64,000 nucleotides of DNA from Novosphingobium olei (GCF_012927405.1 NZ_JABBGM010000006.1:62001-126000); one strand, 5' to 3'. Counted from the stretch's first letter, positions 8,625 through 17,295 are shown. The notes: generated by a model not told the origin, from the sequence alone. Translations and numbers: made by a program.

Positions 8625-9740
8625 ATGACCCAGCGTCTTTACCTCCGCCCGATCGCCTTTGCCGATAGCCCGCAAAGCGAACATGGCGCCGCCGTCCGTC
8701 TTGCCGGCGGCCTCGTCTATGCCAGCCGGTTCGCGCTGATCGTTAGAGAGGGCGGGAAGGTTGCCTCGCGCACCATCGTCGCCGCGCCCGATGTGCCCGG
8801 CGCACTGTCGCGGCTGCCCGATGCGCTGGGGGTGCAGGGCGAAGCGCAATGGTCCGCCCTGCGCATGGTCCATCCGCCGCTGCAGTGCGGCGCGCGCACC
8901 CTGCGGCTCGATCAGCCGCAGGTCATGGGCATCCTCAACGTCACGCCCGACAGCTTTTCGGACGGCGGCAAGTTTCTCGACGATCCATCCGCTGCATTGG
9001 AACACGCCCACGCCATGCTCGAAGCGGGCGCCTCTTTGATCGATGTCGGCGGGGAATCCACCCGCCCCGGCGCCGCTGCCGTGTGGGAGGGGGACGAAGT
9101 CAAGCGCGTGGTTCCGGTGATCGAGCGCCTGGCCGCCAGCGGCGCGGCGATCTCGATCGACAGCCGCCGCTCCAGCGTGATCGAAGCGGCGCTCGCCGCG
9201 GGCGCGCAGATCGTCAACGATGTTTCGGCCATGCGCCACGATCCGCGCACGCTCGACGTCGTCGCCCGTTCGGGCGCGCCGGTCGTGCTGATGCACGCGC
9301 CGGGCGGGGAAGGGGACCTGCACGCCGATGGCGACTACGCCGATGTCGTGCTCGACGTGTTCGACTGGCTCGCCGAACGGCGCGACGCCGCCGTCGCCGC
9401 GGGCATCGCGCGCGATCGGATCGTGCTCGATCCCGGCATCGGCTTCGGCAAGTCGCTGGGCGAAAACCTGGCGTTGATCAACGCGCTGCCGCTTTTCCAT
9501 ACGCTCGGCCAGCCGGTGCTGTTCGGCGCCAGCCGCAAGCGGCTGATCGGCGCGCTGTCGAACGAAGCGCCGGCGCACCAGCGCCTCGGCGGATCGCTCG
9601 CGCTGGCGCAAAGGGCGTTCGATGCCGCTTGCCAGGTCGTGCGGGTCCACGATGTCGCCGAAACGGTCCAGGCGCTCCACGTTTGGCGGGGCTTGCGCGA
9701 TGCCGCGCTGACCGACTTTTCGCATCTCGGCGGCGATTGA
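8625..9740 (+). CDS. folP: dihydropteroate synthase
   Basis: 371 residues. It condenses p-aminobenzoate with dihydropterin pyrophosphate in folate synthesis. The catalytic barrel starts with MGILNVTPDSFSDGG at 101-115. Next come SLIDVGGESTRPGA (pterin site), SIDSRRS, IVNDVSAM, VVLMHAPG, DPGIGFGKS and FGASRKRLIG. About 95 N-terminal residues precede the barrel; such an extension is usual in alphaproteobacterial FolP and has no assigned role. The chosen ATG at 8625 begins MTQRLYLRPIAFAD; frame upstream of it is repeat DNA. Confidence 0.94.
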   Translation: MTQRLYLRPIAFADSPQSEHGAAVRLAGGLVYASRFALIVREGGKVASRTIVAAPDVPGALSRLPDALGVQGEAQWSALRMVHPPLQCGARTLRLDQPQVMGILNVTPDSFSDGGKFLDDPSAALEHAHAMLEAGASLIDVGGESTRPGAAAVWEGDEVKRVVPVIERLAASGAAISIDSRRSSVIEAALAAGAQIVNDVSAMRHDPRTLDVVARSGAPVVLMHAPGGEGDLHADGDYADVVLDVFDWLAERRDAAVAAGIARDRIVLDPGIGFGKSLGENLALINALPLFHTLGQPVLFGASRKRLIGALSNEAPAHQRLGGSLALAQRAFDAACQVVRVHDVAETVQALHVWRGLRDAALTDFSHLGGD

Positions 9741-9747
9741 TCCTTAG

Positions 9748-9911
9748 CTGACGTGTGCGTCAGGTATTTTGCGCTTTCCTACACCCACCGGCATGCGCAC
9801 AATCGCCGTGTTATGGAAGAAAATCCTCTTTACTCAGTATCTTGTCTTGAAGAGGCAGGGTCCGAGCCGGGACCCGGATTATTGCTCCAGGACCGTGTCA
9901 ACCCCGTCAAC
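9748..9911 (-). repeat. 164-nt element copy A (GTTGAC box ... CTGACG palindrome)
   Basis: Read on the minus strand it starts with a tandem GTTGAC-GGG-GTTGACA box at 9911 and ends with the palindrome CTGACGCACACGTCAG at 9748. It has the same length, box order and spacing as the element at 57359-57522. By hand count the first 20 nt match at 16 positions and the last 37 at 29, but the middle at only about 40 percent. It fills the gap between the convergent genes folP and the NtrC-like regulator, where no promoter is needed. Function unknown: structured RNA, protein-bound site or mobile repeat. Confidence 0.6.
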
Positions 9912-9932
9912 CCCCCTGCCTTTCACGCCACC

Positions 9933-11363
9933 TCAGGCCGCGCGGTCGGGGGCCGAATCAATGCCGAGTTCGGACAGCTTGCGGTACAGCGTGGACCGAC
10001 CGATCCCGAGCCTTCGGGCGACTTCGGTCATCCGCCCGCGATAGTGGCCGATGGCCAGGCGGATGACGTCGGCCTCGATGTCCTCCAGCGGACGCAAGTT
10101 GCCGTCGGGGGCGAACAGGGTGACGCCCGCGCCGTCGCCGAACTGCGGGGCCGGGCGGGGGGCATCGCCCACCACGCTGGACAATTGGGGGAAATCCTGC
10201 GCGGTCAGCATCTCGCCGTCGCAGAATACGGCAGCGCGGAACAGCGTCGCCTGCAGCTGGCGCACGTTGCCCGGCCAGTCATAGGCCGACAGCAGCGCCA
10301 GCGCGCCGTCGGTCACGCCCAGCGGGCGCAAACCGGGCTGCTCGCCGATGCGGGCCAGGAAGTGACGGGCCAGCGCTGGAATATCGGCCACGCGCTGGCG
10401 CAGCGGGGGCAGCAGCACCACGTGACCCGACAGCGCATCGGCCAGCGCGGGGCTGAACATGCTGGCGTCGGCCAGGTCGCGCAGCGATGCGTTGGCGCAC
10501 AGCAGCAGGCGTACGTCGACCCGGAACGAATGGCGCGCGCCGATCGGCTGGACGTCGCCGCGTTCCAGGAACTGGGCGAAGCGGTCCTGCACGCTTTCGG
10601 GCAGGCGGTCGATCTCGTCGATCACCAGCGTGCCGCCGTCGGCCTGCTGCAGCGCGCCGGCCTGCCGGTCGAACGCTCCGGGGAAGGCGCCCTTTTCGTG
10701 GCCGAACAGCACGGATTCGATCTGGTTGGCGGGGATGCCGCCGGCATTGACGATGCGCAGCGGCGCCTTCGAACGCGGGCTCGCGGCGTGCATCGCGCGG
10801 ACCAGCATTTCCTTGCCGGTCCCGCTCTCGCCTTCGATCAGCACGGTATTCTGCGTCCGCGCGGCCTTGGCGGCCACCGCCAGCGCGGCGCGGAAGGCGG
10901 GGGCGGCGCCGATCATCGAATCGAAATCGAGCGCGGTGTCGAACTTTTCGGTCAGCGGCTGCAGCTCGGCGCTCGGCTGTTCGCGCGTCGTCGCGCTGCG
11001 CAGCGCCAGCAGCAGCCGGTCGGGCGAGACGGGCTTGATCAGGTAGTCGGTGGCGCCCGCCCGCATGGCTTCCACCGCAAGCAGCGGCGAGGCGCTGTTG
11101 GTGACCATCAGGATCGGCAGCGCCGGGCGGCGCGCCTTCAATTCGGCGATCAGCGCGCAGGCTTCGTCGCCCACCGCGCTCTGCTGGAGCATGATCGCGC
11201 CCAGCTGCATGCCCTGCCGCGTGCCGAGCGTGGCGATCCCGGTTTCGGCATCGCGCGCCACGATCGTGCGCCAGCCTTCACGGCCGGCAAGCGCTGTGAC
11301 AAGGCGGCACTGCGCGGGGTCGCTGTCGATCAGCAGCAGCAGGCGATCTTCGGGCTCGGCCAT
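9933..11363 (-). CDS. NtrC-like regulator with degenerate receiver and AAA+ motifs
   Basis: 476 residues: receiver (about 7-122), AAA+ sigma-54-interaction domain (about 150-385) and Fis-type HTH (about 430-468, MTEVARRLGIGRSTLYRKLS). Walker A GESGTGKE (178-185), Walker B TLVIDE (245-250) and sensor II WPGNVRQL are intact. Several key residues are not. The receiver segment LGAIMLQQ (54-61) has no phospho-acceptor aspartate, although the acid pair D13/D15, T88 and K110 remain. The sigma-54-contacting GAFTGA loop reads GAFPGA (225-230). The stretch that normally carries both arginine fingers (FRxDLxxRL) reads FSPALADAL (303-311). It probably binds DNA but may not remodel sigma-54 holoenzyme. 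It is divergent from the coxIV-like/pnt genes. The ATG at 11363 opens the receiver fold; the upstream frame looks non-coding. Confidence 0.85.
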   Translation of the reverse strand: MAEPEDRLLLLIDSDPAQCRLVTALAGREGWRTIVARDAETGIATLGTRQGMQLGAIMLQQSAVGDEACALIAELKARRPALPILMVTNSASPLLAVEAMRAGATDYLIKPVSPDRLLLALRSATTREQPSAELQPLTEKFDTALDFDSMIGAAPAFRAALAVAAKAARTQNTVLIEGESGTGKEMLVRAMHAASPRSKAPLRIVNAGGIPANQIESVLFGHEKGAFPGAFDRQAGALQQADGGTLVIDEIDRLPESVQDRFAQFLERGDVQPIGARHSFRVDVRLLLCANASLRDLADASMFSPALADALSGHVVLLPPLRQRVADIPALARHFLARIGEQPGLRPLGVTDGALALLSAYDWPGNVRQLQATLFRAAVFCDGEMLTAQDFPQLSSVVGDAPRPAPQFGDGAGVTLFAPDGNLRPLEDIEADVIRLAIGHYRGRMTEVARRLGIGRSTLYRKLSELGIDSAPDRAA

Positions 11364-11589
11364 CGTGGAAACGTCTCTCGCAATCCTGTCCGCGCCGGCG
11401 CCCCCTTCTTTTGGAGAGCCCCTCATTTGGACAGGCGCACTGATAACCGGATCGGGTAAAGACGCGATTAAGCGAAACCGCCGCGCCCTTTCGGTTATCG
11501 CGCAGGGCAAGCCTGTGCTTGAGTCGTGCTGGGTCCTGTGGTTAGAGCATGCGCCGCGCTGCAGCGCAGTATTTTGAGGGAAACGACGA

Positions 11590-11712
11590 ATGGCTCCTGC
11601 AAACGACATGAAGGCCGCGAACGCGACCTACGAAGGCTTCATCAACATGATCAAGTATTCGACCCCGGTGATCATCGCGATCGTCGCGTTCGTCATCCTG
11701 ATCATCCAGTAA
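11590..11712 (+). CDS. aa3-type cytochrome c oxidase subunit IV-like small protein
   Basis: 40 residues. The polar N-terminus has the pattern ANATYEGFINMIKYSTP, and a single transmembrane helix follows (VIIAIVAFVILIIQ). This is the COX4_pro_2 family (bacterial aa3-type oxidase subunit IV), a one-helix subunit at the periphery of the oxidase in alphaproteobacteria. A GAGGG ribosome site precedes the ATG. It is 7 bp upstream of pntAA, an arrangement I infer to be one operon. Confidence 0.85.
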   Translation: MAPANDMKAANATYEGFINMIKYSTPVIIAIVAFVILIIQ

Positions 11713-11719
11713 GCTCATC

Positions 11720-12850
11720 ATGGCGGGGGGAACCACCATCGCCGTCCTGCGCGAGCGGGCGGAAGGCGAAACGCGCGTCGCGGCAACGCCCGAGACGGTG
11801 AAGAAATTCATCGCGCTGGGCGCAGCCGTGCGGATCGAGAGCGGCGCAGGCGCCACGGCTTCGATCGGGGACGACGACTATCGTGCCGCGGGCGCCGAAG
11901 TCGTGGCCGAAGGCGCGGCGCAGGGCGCGGACATCGTGCTCGGCGTGCAAGGGCCCGAGGTGGAGCTTCTCGCCGGGGCAAAGCCCGGTGCGTGGGTTGC
12001 GGCGGGGCTAGACCCCTTCCGCCGCCGCGACCGGGTGGATGCCTATGCCGCCGCCGGGTTCGAGGCGCTGGCGATGGAATTCATGCCGCGCATCACCCGT
12101 GCGCAGAGCATGGACATCCTCTCGTCGCAATCGAACCTTGCGGGTTACAAGGCCGTGCTGGTGGCGGCCGACCATTATGGCCGCGCCTTCCCGATGATGA
12201 TGACCGCCGCCGGCACCGTTTCGGCGGCGAAGGCTTTCGTCATGGGCGTCGGCGTTGCCGGGCTTCAGGCGATCGCCACCGCCCGCCGTCTTGGCGCGCA
12301 GGTCTCTGCGACCGACGTGCGTTCGGCCACCAGGGAACAGATCCAGTCGCTGGGCGCCAAGCCGATCTTCGTCGAGAACGTCGCCGGGATCGAGGGCGAG
12401 GGCGCCGGCGGCTATGCCACCGAGATGAGCGAGGAGTACCAGAAGGCGCAGGCCGAACTGGTTTCGAGCCACATCGCCAAGCAGGACATCGTGATCACCA
12501 CCGCGCTGATCCCGGGCCGGCCTGCGCCGCGGCTGATTTCGGACGCGCAGATCGCCAGCATGAAGCCCGGTTCGGTCATCTTCGACCTCGCCGTGGCGCA
12601 GGGCGGCAATGTCGAAGGCTCGGTGGCGGACCAGGTGGTCGTGAAGCACGGCGTCAAGATCGTCGGTTATTCGAACACGCCGGCGCACCTGCCGGCTGAC
12701 GCTTCGGCGCTGTTCAGCCGCAACCTCTACAACTTCCTCTCCGCCTTCTGGGACAAGGAGCAGGGCAAGCCCGTGCTCGACGAGGAAATCGGCAACGCCA
12801 TCCGCCTGACGCACGGCGGCAAGGTGGTCAACGAACGTCTGCTTGGCTGA
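11720..12850 (+). CDS. pntAA: proton-translocating NAD(P) transhydrogenase subunit alpha 1
   Basis: 376 residues, the soluble NAD(H)-binding domain I. It starts TIAVLRERAEGETRVAATPE, has the RQD-loop-type region, GLQAIATARRLGAQVSATDV as the dinucleotide fold, and VVITTALIPGRPAP. With PntAB and PntB it forms the inner-membrane pump that uses the proton gradient to reduce NADP+ with NADH. The alpha chain is split into AA and AB as in Rhodospirillum and other alphaproteobacteria. Confidence 0.95.
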   Translation: MAGGTTIAVLRERAEGETRVAATPETVKKFIALGAAVRIESGAGATASIGDDDYRAAGAEVVAEGAAQGADIVLGVQGPEVELLAGAKPGAWVAAGLDPFRRRDRVDAYAAAGFEALAMEFMPRITRAQSMDILSSQSNLAGYKAVLVAADHYGRAFPMMMTAAGTVSAAKAFVMGVGVAGLQAIATARRLGAQVSATDVRSATREQIQSLGAKPIFVENVAGIEGEGAGGYATEMSEEYQKAQAELVSSHIAKQDIVITTALIPGRPAPRLISDAQIASMKPGSVIFDLAVAQGGNVEGSVADQVVVKHGVKIVGYSNTPAHLPADASALFSRNLYNFLSAFWDKEQGKPVLDEEIGNAIRLTHGGKVVNERLLG

Positions 12851-12863
12851 GGGGGCCGGACCA

Positions 12864-13148
12864 ATGGACTTCATTTCAATCCTTAGCATCTTCGTGATGG
12901 CCTGCTTCGTGGGCTATTACGTGGTCTGGTCGGTTACCCCGGCGCTGCATACGCCGCTGATGGCGGTGACCAATGCGATCTCCTCGGTGATCGTGGTCGG
13001 CGCGCTGGTCGCTTCGGCGGCGGAAGGGTCTGCCGTTTCGAAGTGGCTGGGCCTTGGCGCCGTAGTGCTGGCTTCGGTCAACATCTTCGGCGGCTTTGCC
13101 GTGACCGAGCGCATGCTTGCGATGTACAAGAAGAAGGAGAAGAAGTGA
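12864..13148 (+). CDS. pntAB: NAD(P) transhydrogenase subunit alpha 2
   Basis: 94 residues with three hydrophobic helices (about 1-20, 31-51, 58-80) and a lysine-rich end (YKKKEKK). This is the membrane part of the alpha subunit. The motif TPLMAVTNAISSVIVVGAL is strongly conserved in PntAB. I chose the ATG at 12864 over a TTG at 12843, because MDFISILSIF is the normal start and GGGGGCCGGA lies just upstream. Its stop overlaps the pntB start (TGATG). Confidence 0.95.
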   Translation: MDFISILSIFVMACFVGYYVVWSVTPALHTPLMAVTNAISSVIVVGALVASAAEGSAVSKWLGLGAVVLASVNIFGGFAVTERMLAMYKKKEKK

Positions 13149-14563
13149 TGGAACACGTCGCTTCGGTTCCTTCGTGGGCGATGCTCGCCTACCTCATCTC
13201 GGGCGTGCTGTTCATCCTGGCGCTGCGCGGGCTTTCCAGCCCGGCGACGAGCCGCGCGGGCAACCGCTATGGCATGATCGGGATGACCATCGCGATGGTC
13301 ACCACGCTGGTCACCCATGGCATCGCCAGCCTGCCGGAAATCGCAGGCGCCATCGCCATCGGCGGCGGCGTGGGCTTCGTGACCGCGCGCAAGATCAAGA
13401 TGACCGACATGCCGCAGCTGGTGGCAGCGTTCCACTCGCTGGTGGGCCTTGCTGCCGTGCTGGTGGGCCTTGCCGCCTACCTCAACCCCGGCGCGTTCGG
13501 TATCCTTGGCGCCGACGGCCTGATCGAGCCGCAGAGCCGCGTCGAGATGGGCCTTGGCATCGCGATCGGCGCGATCACGTTCTCCGGCTCGATCATTGCG
13601 TTCCTCAAGCTTGCCGGCAAGATGAGCGGTTCGCCGATCCTGCTGCCGGGTCGCCACGTGCTGAACCTCGGCACGCTGATCGCGATCCTCGGCCTTGTCG
13701 CCTATTTCACGCAGGACCAGAGCCAGTGGGTGATCGCCACGATCACCGTGCTCTCGTTCCTTATCGGCTTCCTGCTGATCATCCCGATCGGCGGCGCGGA
13801 CATGCCGGTGGTCGTCTCGATGCTCAACTCGTATTCGGGCTGGGCCGCGGCGGCGATGGGCTTCACGCTCCACAACACCGCGATGATCATCACCGGCGCG
13901 CTGGTGGGCTCTTCGGGTGCGATCCTTTCGTACATCATGTGCAAGGCGATGAACCGCGGGTTCCTCTCGGTGATCGCAGGCGGCTTCGGCGCGGAAGCGG
14001 CTGCCGGCGGCGGCGCGGCCAAGGAGCAGCGTCCGTGGAAGCGCGGCAGCGCCGAAGACGCCGCCTACATGATGAAGGAAGCCGAAAACGTCATCATCAT
14101 TCCGGGCTACGGCATGGCGGTTTCCCAGGCGCAGCACGCGCTGCGCGAAATGGGCGACGTTCTGAAGAAGGAAGGCGTCAACGTGAAGTACGCCATCCAC
14201 CCGGTGGCAGGCCGCATGCCCGGCCACATGAACGTGCTGCTGGCCGAAGCCAACGTGCCCTATGACGAAGTGTTCGAGCTGGAGGACATCCAGAGCGAAT
14301 TTTCGCAGGCGGACGTTGCTTTCATCATCGGCGCCAACGACGTGGTCAATCCGGCGGCCAAAACCGACAAGTCCTCACCCATCTACGGCATGCCGGTGTT
14401 CGACGTGGACAAGGCCAAGACGATCTTCTTCGTCAAGCGCTCCATGGGCGGCGTGGGCTATGCCGGCGTGGACAACGACGTGTTCTACATGGACCAGACC
14501 ATGATGCTTCTGGCCGACGCCAAGAAGATGGTCGAAGACATCGTCAAGGCGCTGGCGCACTGA
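13148..14563 (+). CDS. pntB: NAD(P) transhydrogenase subunit beta
   Basis: 471 residues. About nine membrane helices (residues 10-260) carry the proton path, and a C-terminal NADP(H)-binding domain III follows. Domain III is marked by IIIPGYGMAVSQAQHALREM, then AIHPVAGRMPGHMNVLLAEA, FIIGANDVVNPAA and FFVKRSMGGVGYAGVDN. It completes the transhydrogenase encoded by the two genes upstream. The start ATG overlaps the pntAB stop by one base. A 12-bp hairpin lies 28 bp downstream of the stop. Confidence 0.95.
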   Translation: MEHVASVPSWAMLAYLISGVLFILALRGLSSPATSRAGNRYGMIGMTIAMVTTLVTHGIASLPEIAGAIAIGGGVGFVTARKIKMTDMPQLVAAFHSLVGLAAVLVGLAAYLNPGAFGILGADGLIEPQSRVEMGLGIAIGAITFSGSIIAFLKLAGKMSGSPILLPGRHVLNLGTLIAILGLVAYFTQDQSQWVIATITVLSFLIGFLLIIPIGGADMPVVVSMLNSYSGWAAAAMGFTLHNTAMIITGALVGSSGAILSYIMCKAMNRGFLSVIAGGFGAEAAAGGGAAKEQRPWKRGSAEDAAYMMKEAENVIIIPGYGMAVSQAQHALREMGDVLKKEGVNVKYAIHPVAGRMPGHMNVLLAEANVPYDEVFELEDIQSEFSQADVAFIIGANDVVNPAAKTDKSSPIYGMPVFDVDKAKTIFFVKRSMGGVGYAGVDNDVFYMDQTMMLLADAKKMVEDIVKALAH

Positions 14564-14590
14564 TCTTCGCGCTTTGATTTGGGATAGCAT

Positions 14591-14622
14591 GAACCGGGGG
14601 CGACAAGGTGCGCCTCCGGTTC
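14591..14622 (+). terminator. 12-bp hairpin after pntB, no U-tract
   Basis: GAACCGGGGGCG (14591-14602) pairs with CGCCTCCGGTTC (14611-14622) over all 12 positions with one G-T wobble; the loop is 8 nt. No T-run follows, so it may be a Rho-assisted or 3'-end-stabilising hairpin rather than a classical terminator. Confidence 0.45.
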
Positions 14623-14769
14623 ACGTCTGTCGGCGTGGTGCGCCACGCGAAGCGGTGGATAGCCGCGATGAAGCGGTGACAGCGGCCCGGGGGCCGCTTG
14701 CCGCTCGCGCGGCGGTTGCGTAAGCCCCGGCGGGACAGGGGGACCGTCATCCCGCGGGGAGAATTCACG

Positions 14770-15462
14770 TTGCGCAAGATTGGCCTGATCGGAGGCATGA
14801 GCTGGGTTTCGACCCGGACCTATTACGAACACATCAACAAGCTGGTGCAGGCGCGCACCACCAAGCTCGCCAGCGCGCCGATGCTGATCGAGAACCTGGA
14901 CTTTACCGACCTTGTCCGCCTTTCGACGCCTGAGGAATGGGCGCGCGCAGGCGACGTGCTGGAGGCGAGCGCGAAACGTCTGGAACAGGCGGGCGCCACC
15001 GCAATCCTGATCGGCGCCAATTCGATGCACAAGGTCTACGACCGGATCGCTGCGGGGGTCGGCGTGCCGGTGCTGCACATCGCCGATGCGGTGGGGCGGA
15101 AGATGCAGGCGGCCGGCGTGAAGACCGCCGCGCTGATCGGATCGCGCAACGTGATGGTCGAAAGCTTCTATCGCAAGCGGCTGGTCGAGCACGGCATCAC
15201 GCTGCTGCCGCCGGTGATGGACAACGTCGAGGAAATCGACCGCATCATCTACGAGGAGCTGATGCAGGGCCGCGCCACGCGCAGCGCAGAACGCACCTTC
15301 CGCACGATCCTGACCAACATGGGGCAGGCCGGCGCGCAAGGCGTGGTGCTGGGCTGCACCGAGCTCGACATGGTGATCGACGTCGATGCCAACGTGCTGC
15401 CGATCTACGACGGCACGCGCATCCATGCCGAGGCCGCAGTGGAGTGGATCCTGGGCGGGTGA
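14770..15462 (+). CDS. aspartate/glutamate racemase family protein
   Basis: 230 residues from a TTG start at 14770, chosen because GGGGAG lies about 8 nt upstream and the protein then begins RKIGLIGGMSWVSTRTYYE as in the YgeA group. The family interconverts L- and D-amino acids with two cysteines. Here the second is present (C196 in VVLGCTELD), but the first position is alanine (A83 in IGANSMHKV). E. coli YgeA likewise lacks the first cysteine (Thr83 by my recollection). Substrate therefore cannot be stated. It is coupled by a 4-bp overlap to dgt. Confidence 0.82.
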   Translation: MRKIGLIGGMSWVSTRTYYEHINKLVQARTTKLASAPMLIENLDFTDLVRLSTPEEWARAGDVLEASAKRLEQAGATAILIGANSMHKVYDRIAAGVGVPVLHIADAVGRKMQAAGVKTAALIGSRNVMVESFYRKRLVEHGITLLPPVMDNVEEIDRIIYEELMQGRATRSAERTFRTILTNMGQAGAQGVVLGCTELDMVIDVDANVLPIYDGTRIHAEAAVEWILGG

Positions 15463-16628
15463 GCCAACGCGCGCCTTACGCTTCGGACCCGGCGCGCTCG
15501 CGCGGGCGGGAATACGGGCTCGAGCCGGAAACGGCGCGCGGGCCCCGTTCCGCGTTCCAGCGCGACCGCGACCGCATCGTCCATTCGATCGCGTTCCGGC
15601 GACTTCGCCACAAGACACAGGTGTTCATCGCGCCCGATGGCGACCACTATCGCGTGCGGCTGACGCACAGCCTGGAAGTCGCGCAGATCGGCCGGGTGAT
15701 CGCGCGGACGCTGGGGCTGGACGAGGACCTGACCGAGGCGTTGTGCCTGGCGCACGACATCGGCCATCCGCCGTTCGGCCACGCGGGCGAGGACGCGCTG
15801 GAAGAGGCGCTGGTCGGCGCCGGCGGGTTCGACCACAACGCCAATTGCCTGCGCGTGCTGATGCGCCTTGAAAGCCCGTACTGCGGGCACGAGGGGCTGA
15901 ACCTTTCGTGGGAGACGCTGGAAGGCATCGCCAAGCACAACGGGCCGATCCACGAACCGACCTGGGCCCTGGCCGAGCTGGACGCGGCGTTTCCCCTGAA
16001 CCTTGCCAGCCATGCCTCGCTCGAGGCGCAGGTGGCGGCGATCTCGGACGACATCGCCTACGACAATCACGACATCGACGATGGCCTGCGCGCCGGGTTC
16101 CTGACGATCGATGACCTGATGGAGTTGCCTTCGGTGGAGGCACAGTGGCGCACGATCGAACAGCGCTTTCCGGGCGCCCCGCGCGAGCGGATGCAGCGCG
16201 AGCTGGTGCGCGGGCAGATCGGCCGGATGGTCAACGACGTGATCGCCGAAACGCAGGTGCGGATCGCGGCGAGCGGCGTGCAGTCGGTCGAGGACGTGCG
16301 GGCCGCCGGGCAGACGCTGTGCCGCTTCTCGCCGTCGATGCGCGAGGAAGAGCGCACGCTCAAGAAGTTCATGTACGACCGGCTCTACTACCACCCCGAA
16401 CAGATCGCCGCGGCGGAGCGGGCGCGGCACGTGGTGTCGCGGTTGTTCGAAGCCTATCGCGCAGATCCGGCGGCGATGTCCGAAGATTGGGCCGCGCGAT
16501 TGCCCGAGAGCGAGCCTGCCCGAAGCCGGCACATCGCCGACTTCATCTCTGGCATGACCGACCGCTATGCGGCAGACTGCTATGCCAGGCTGTTCGGGGA
16601 AGTGCCGGAGGGGTTGCGCAATGTCTGA
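15459..16628 (+). CDS. dgt: deoxyguanosinetriphosphate triphosphohydrolase-like protein
   Basis: 389 residues from a GTG start that overlaps the racemase stop (GTGA). An HD-domain dNTPase: RDRDRIVHSIAFRRLRHKTQ, LTHSLEVAQIGR, CLAHDIGHPPFGHAGE (the HD pair) and AAISDDIAYDNHDIDDGLRAG are all diagnostic. It hydrolyses dNTPs to deoxynucleoside and triphosphate and belongs to the dGTPase type-2 branch common in alphaproteobacteria. It overlaps the following gene by 8 bp. Confidence 0.92.
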   Translation: MSQRAPYASDPARSRGREYGLEPETARGPRSAFQRDRDRIVHSIAFRRLRHKTQVFIAPDGDHYRVRLTHSLEVAQIGRVIARTLGLDEDLTEALCLAHDIGHPPFGHAGEDALEEALVGAGGFDHNANCLRVLMRLESPYCGHEGLNLSWETLEGIAKHNGPIHEPTWALAELDAAFPLNLASHASLEAQVAAISDDIAYDNHDIDDGLRAGFLTIDDLMELPSVEAQWRTIEQRFPGAPRERMQRELVRGQIGRMVNDVIAETQVRIAASGVQSVEDVRAAGQTLCRFSPSMREEERTLKKFMYDRLYYHPEQIAAAERARHVVSRLFEAYRADPAAMSEDWAARLPESEPARSRHIADFISGMTDRYAADCYARLFGEVPEGLRNV

Positions 16629-17295
16629 GCCGAGACGCGTGCTGCTGGTCGGAGCGACAGGCCTTGTCGGACGCGAGGTAATCGCGGCCTGCGCGACGCG
16701 GGCGGACATCACGCTGTCGGGGCTTGCCCGGCGGGAGATACCGCTGCCGCAAGGCGCGCGGATCGAGCTGCTGCTGGCCGACACCGCGCACTGGCCGCAG
16801 GCGATTGCCGATGCGCGACCCGATACGGTGGTGGTGGCGCTGGGGACCACGATCAAGGCAGTGGGTGGCGACAAGGCGAAGTTCCGTGCGGTGGACCACG
16901 ATCTTGTGCTGACTTGCGCGGAAGCCGCCAAGTCCGCCGGGGCGCGGCAACTTATCCTCGTCTCGTCCGTGGGTGCCGAGCTTTCTTCGCGCAACTTCTA
17001 CCTTTCGGTGAAGGGAGAGGTGGAGGATCGGCTGGCCAAGCTGCACTTCGCCCGGCTCGATATCCTGCGCCCCGGCCTGCTGCGCGGGACGCGCGAAGGG
17101 CCAGTGCGCCCGGCCGAGCGGCTGGGCATGATCCTGAGCCCGCTGGTCGACCGGTTCCTGCGCGGAAGCCTTGCGCGCTATCGTTCGGTGCGGGCGCGGG
17201 ACCTGGCGCGGGTGATCGTGGCGCTGATCGGCGCGCGTCCCGATGGGCGGTACGTGCACCACAACCCCGAATTCCGGCGGTTGCTGGCGCGCTGA
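16621..17295 (+). CDS. NAD(P)H-binding protein (TIP30/atypical SDR-like)
   Basis: 224 residues. An N-terminal Rossmann motif, VLLVGATGLVGREV, is followed by a short-chain dehydrogenase-like fold with LILVSSVGAELSSRNFYLSVKGEVE (the Y-x-x-x-K pair is visible as YLSVK) and LDILRPGLLRG. This resembles the HTATIP2/TIP30 and NAD-dependent epimerase-like atypical SDR group. The real substrate is unknown. It starts 8 bp inside dgt, so it is translationally coupled. Confidence 0.8.
   Translation: MSEPRRVLLVGATGLVGREVIAACATRADITLSGLARREIPLPQGARIELLLADTAHWPQAIADARPDTVVVALGTTIKAVGGDKAKFRAVDHDLVLTCAEAAKSAGARQLILVSSVGAELSSRNFYLSVKGEVEDRLAKLHFARLDILRPGLLRGTREGPVRPAERLGMILSPLVDRFLRGSLARYRSVRARDLARVIVALIGARPDGRYVHHNPEFRRLLAR

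Noticed and set aside
9748..9911. A shared small peptide gene in the 164-nt elements
   Set aside because: An ATG occurs near position 118-122 of each copy, but in different frames relative to the conserved blocks, so no peptide is preserved.
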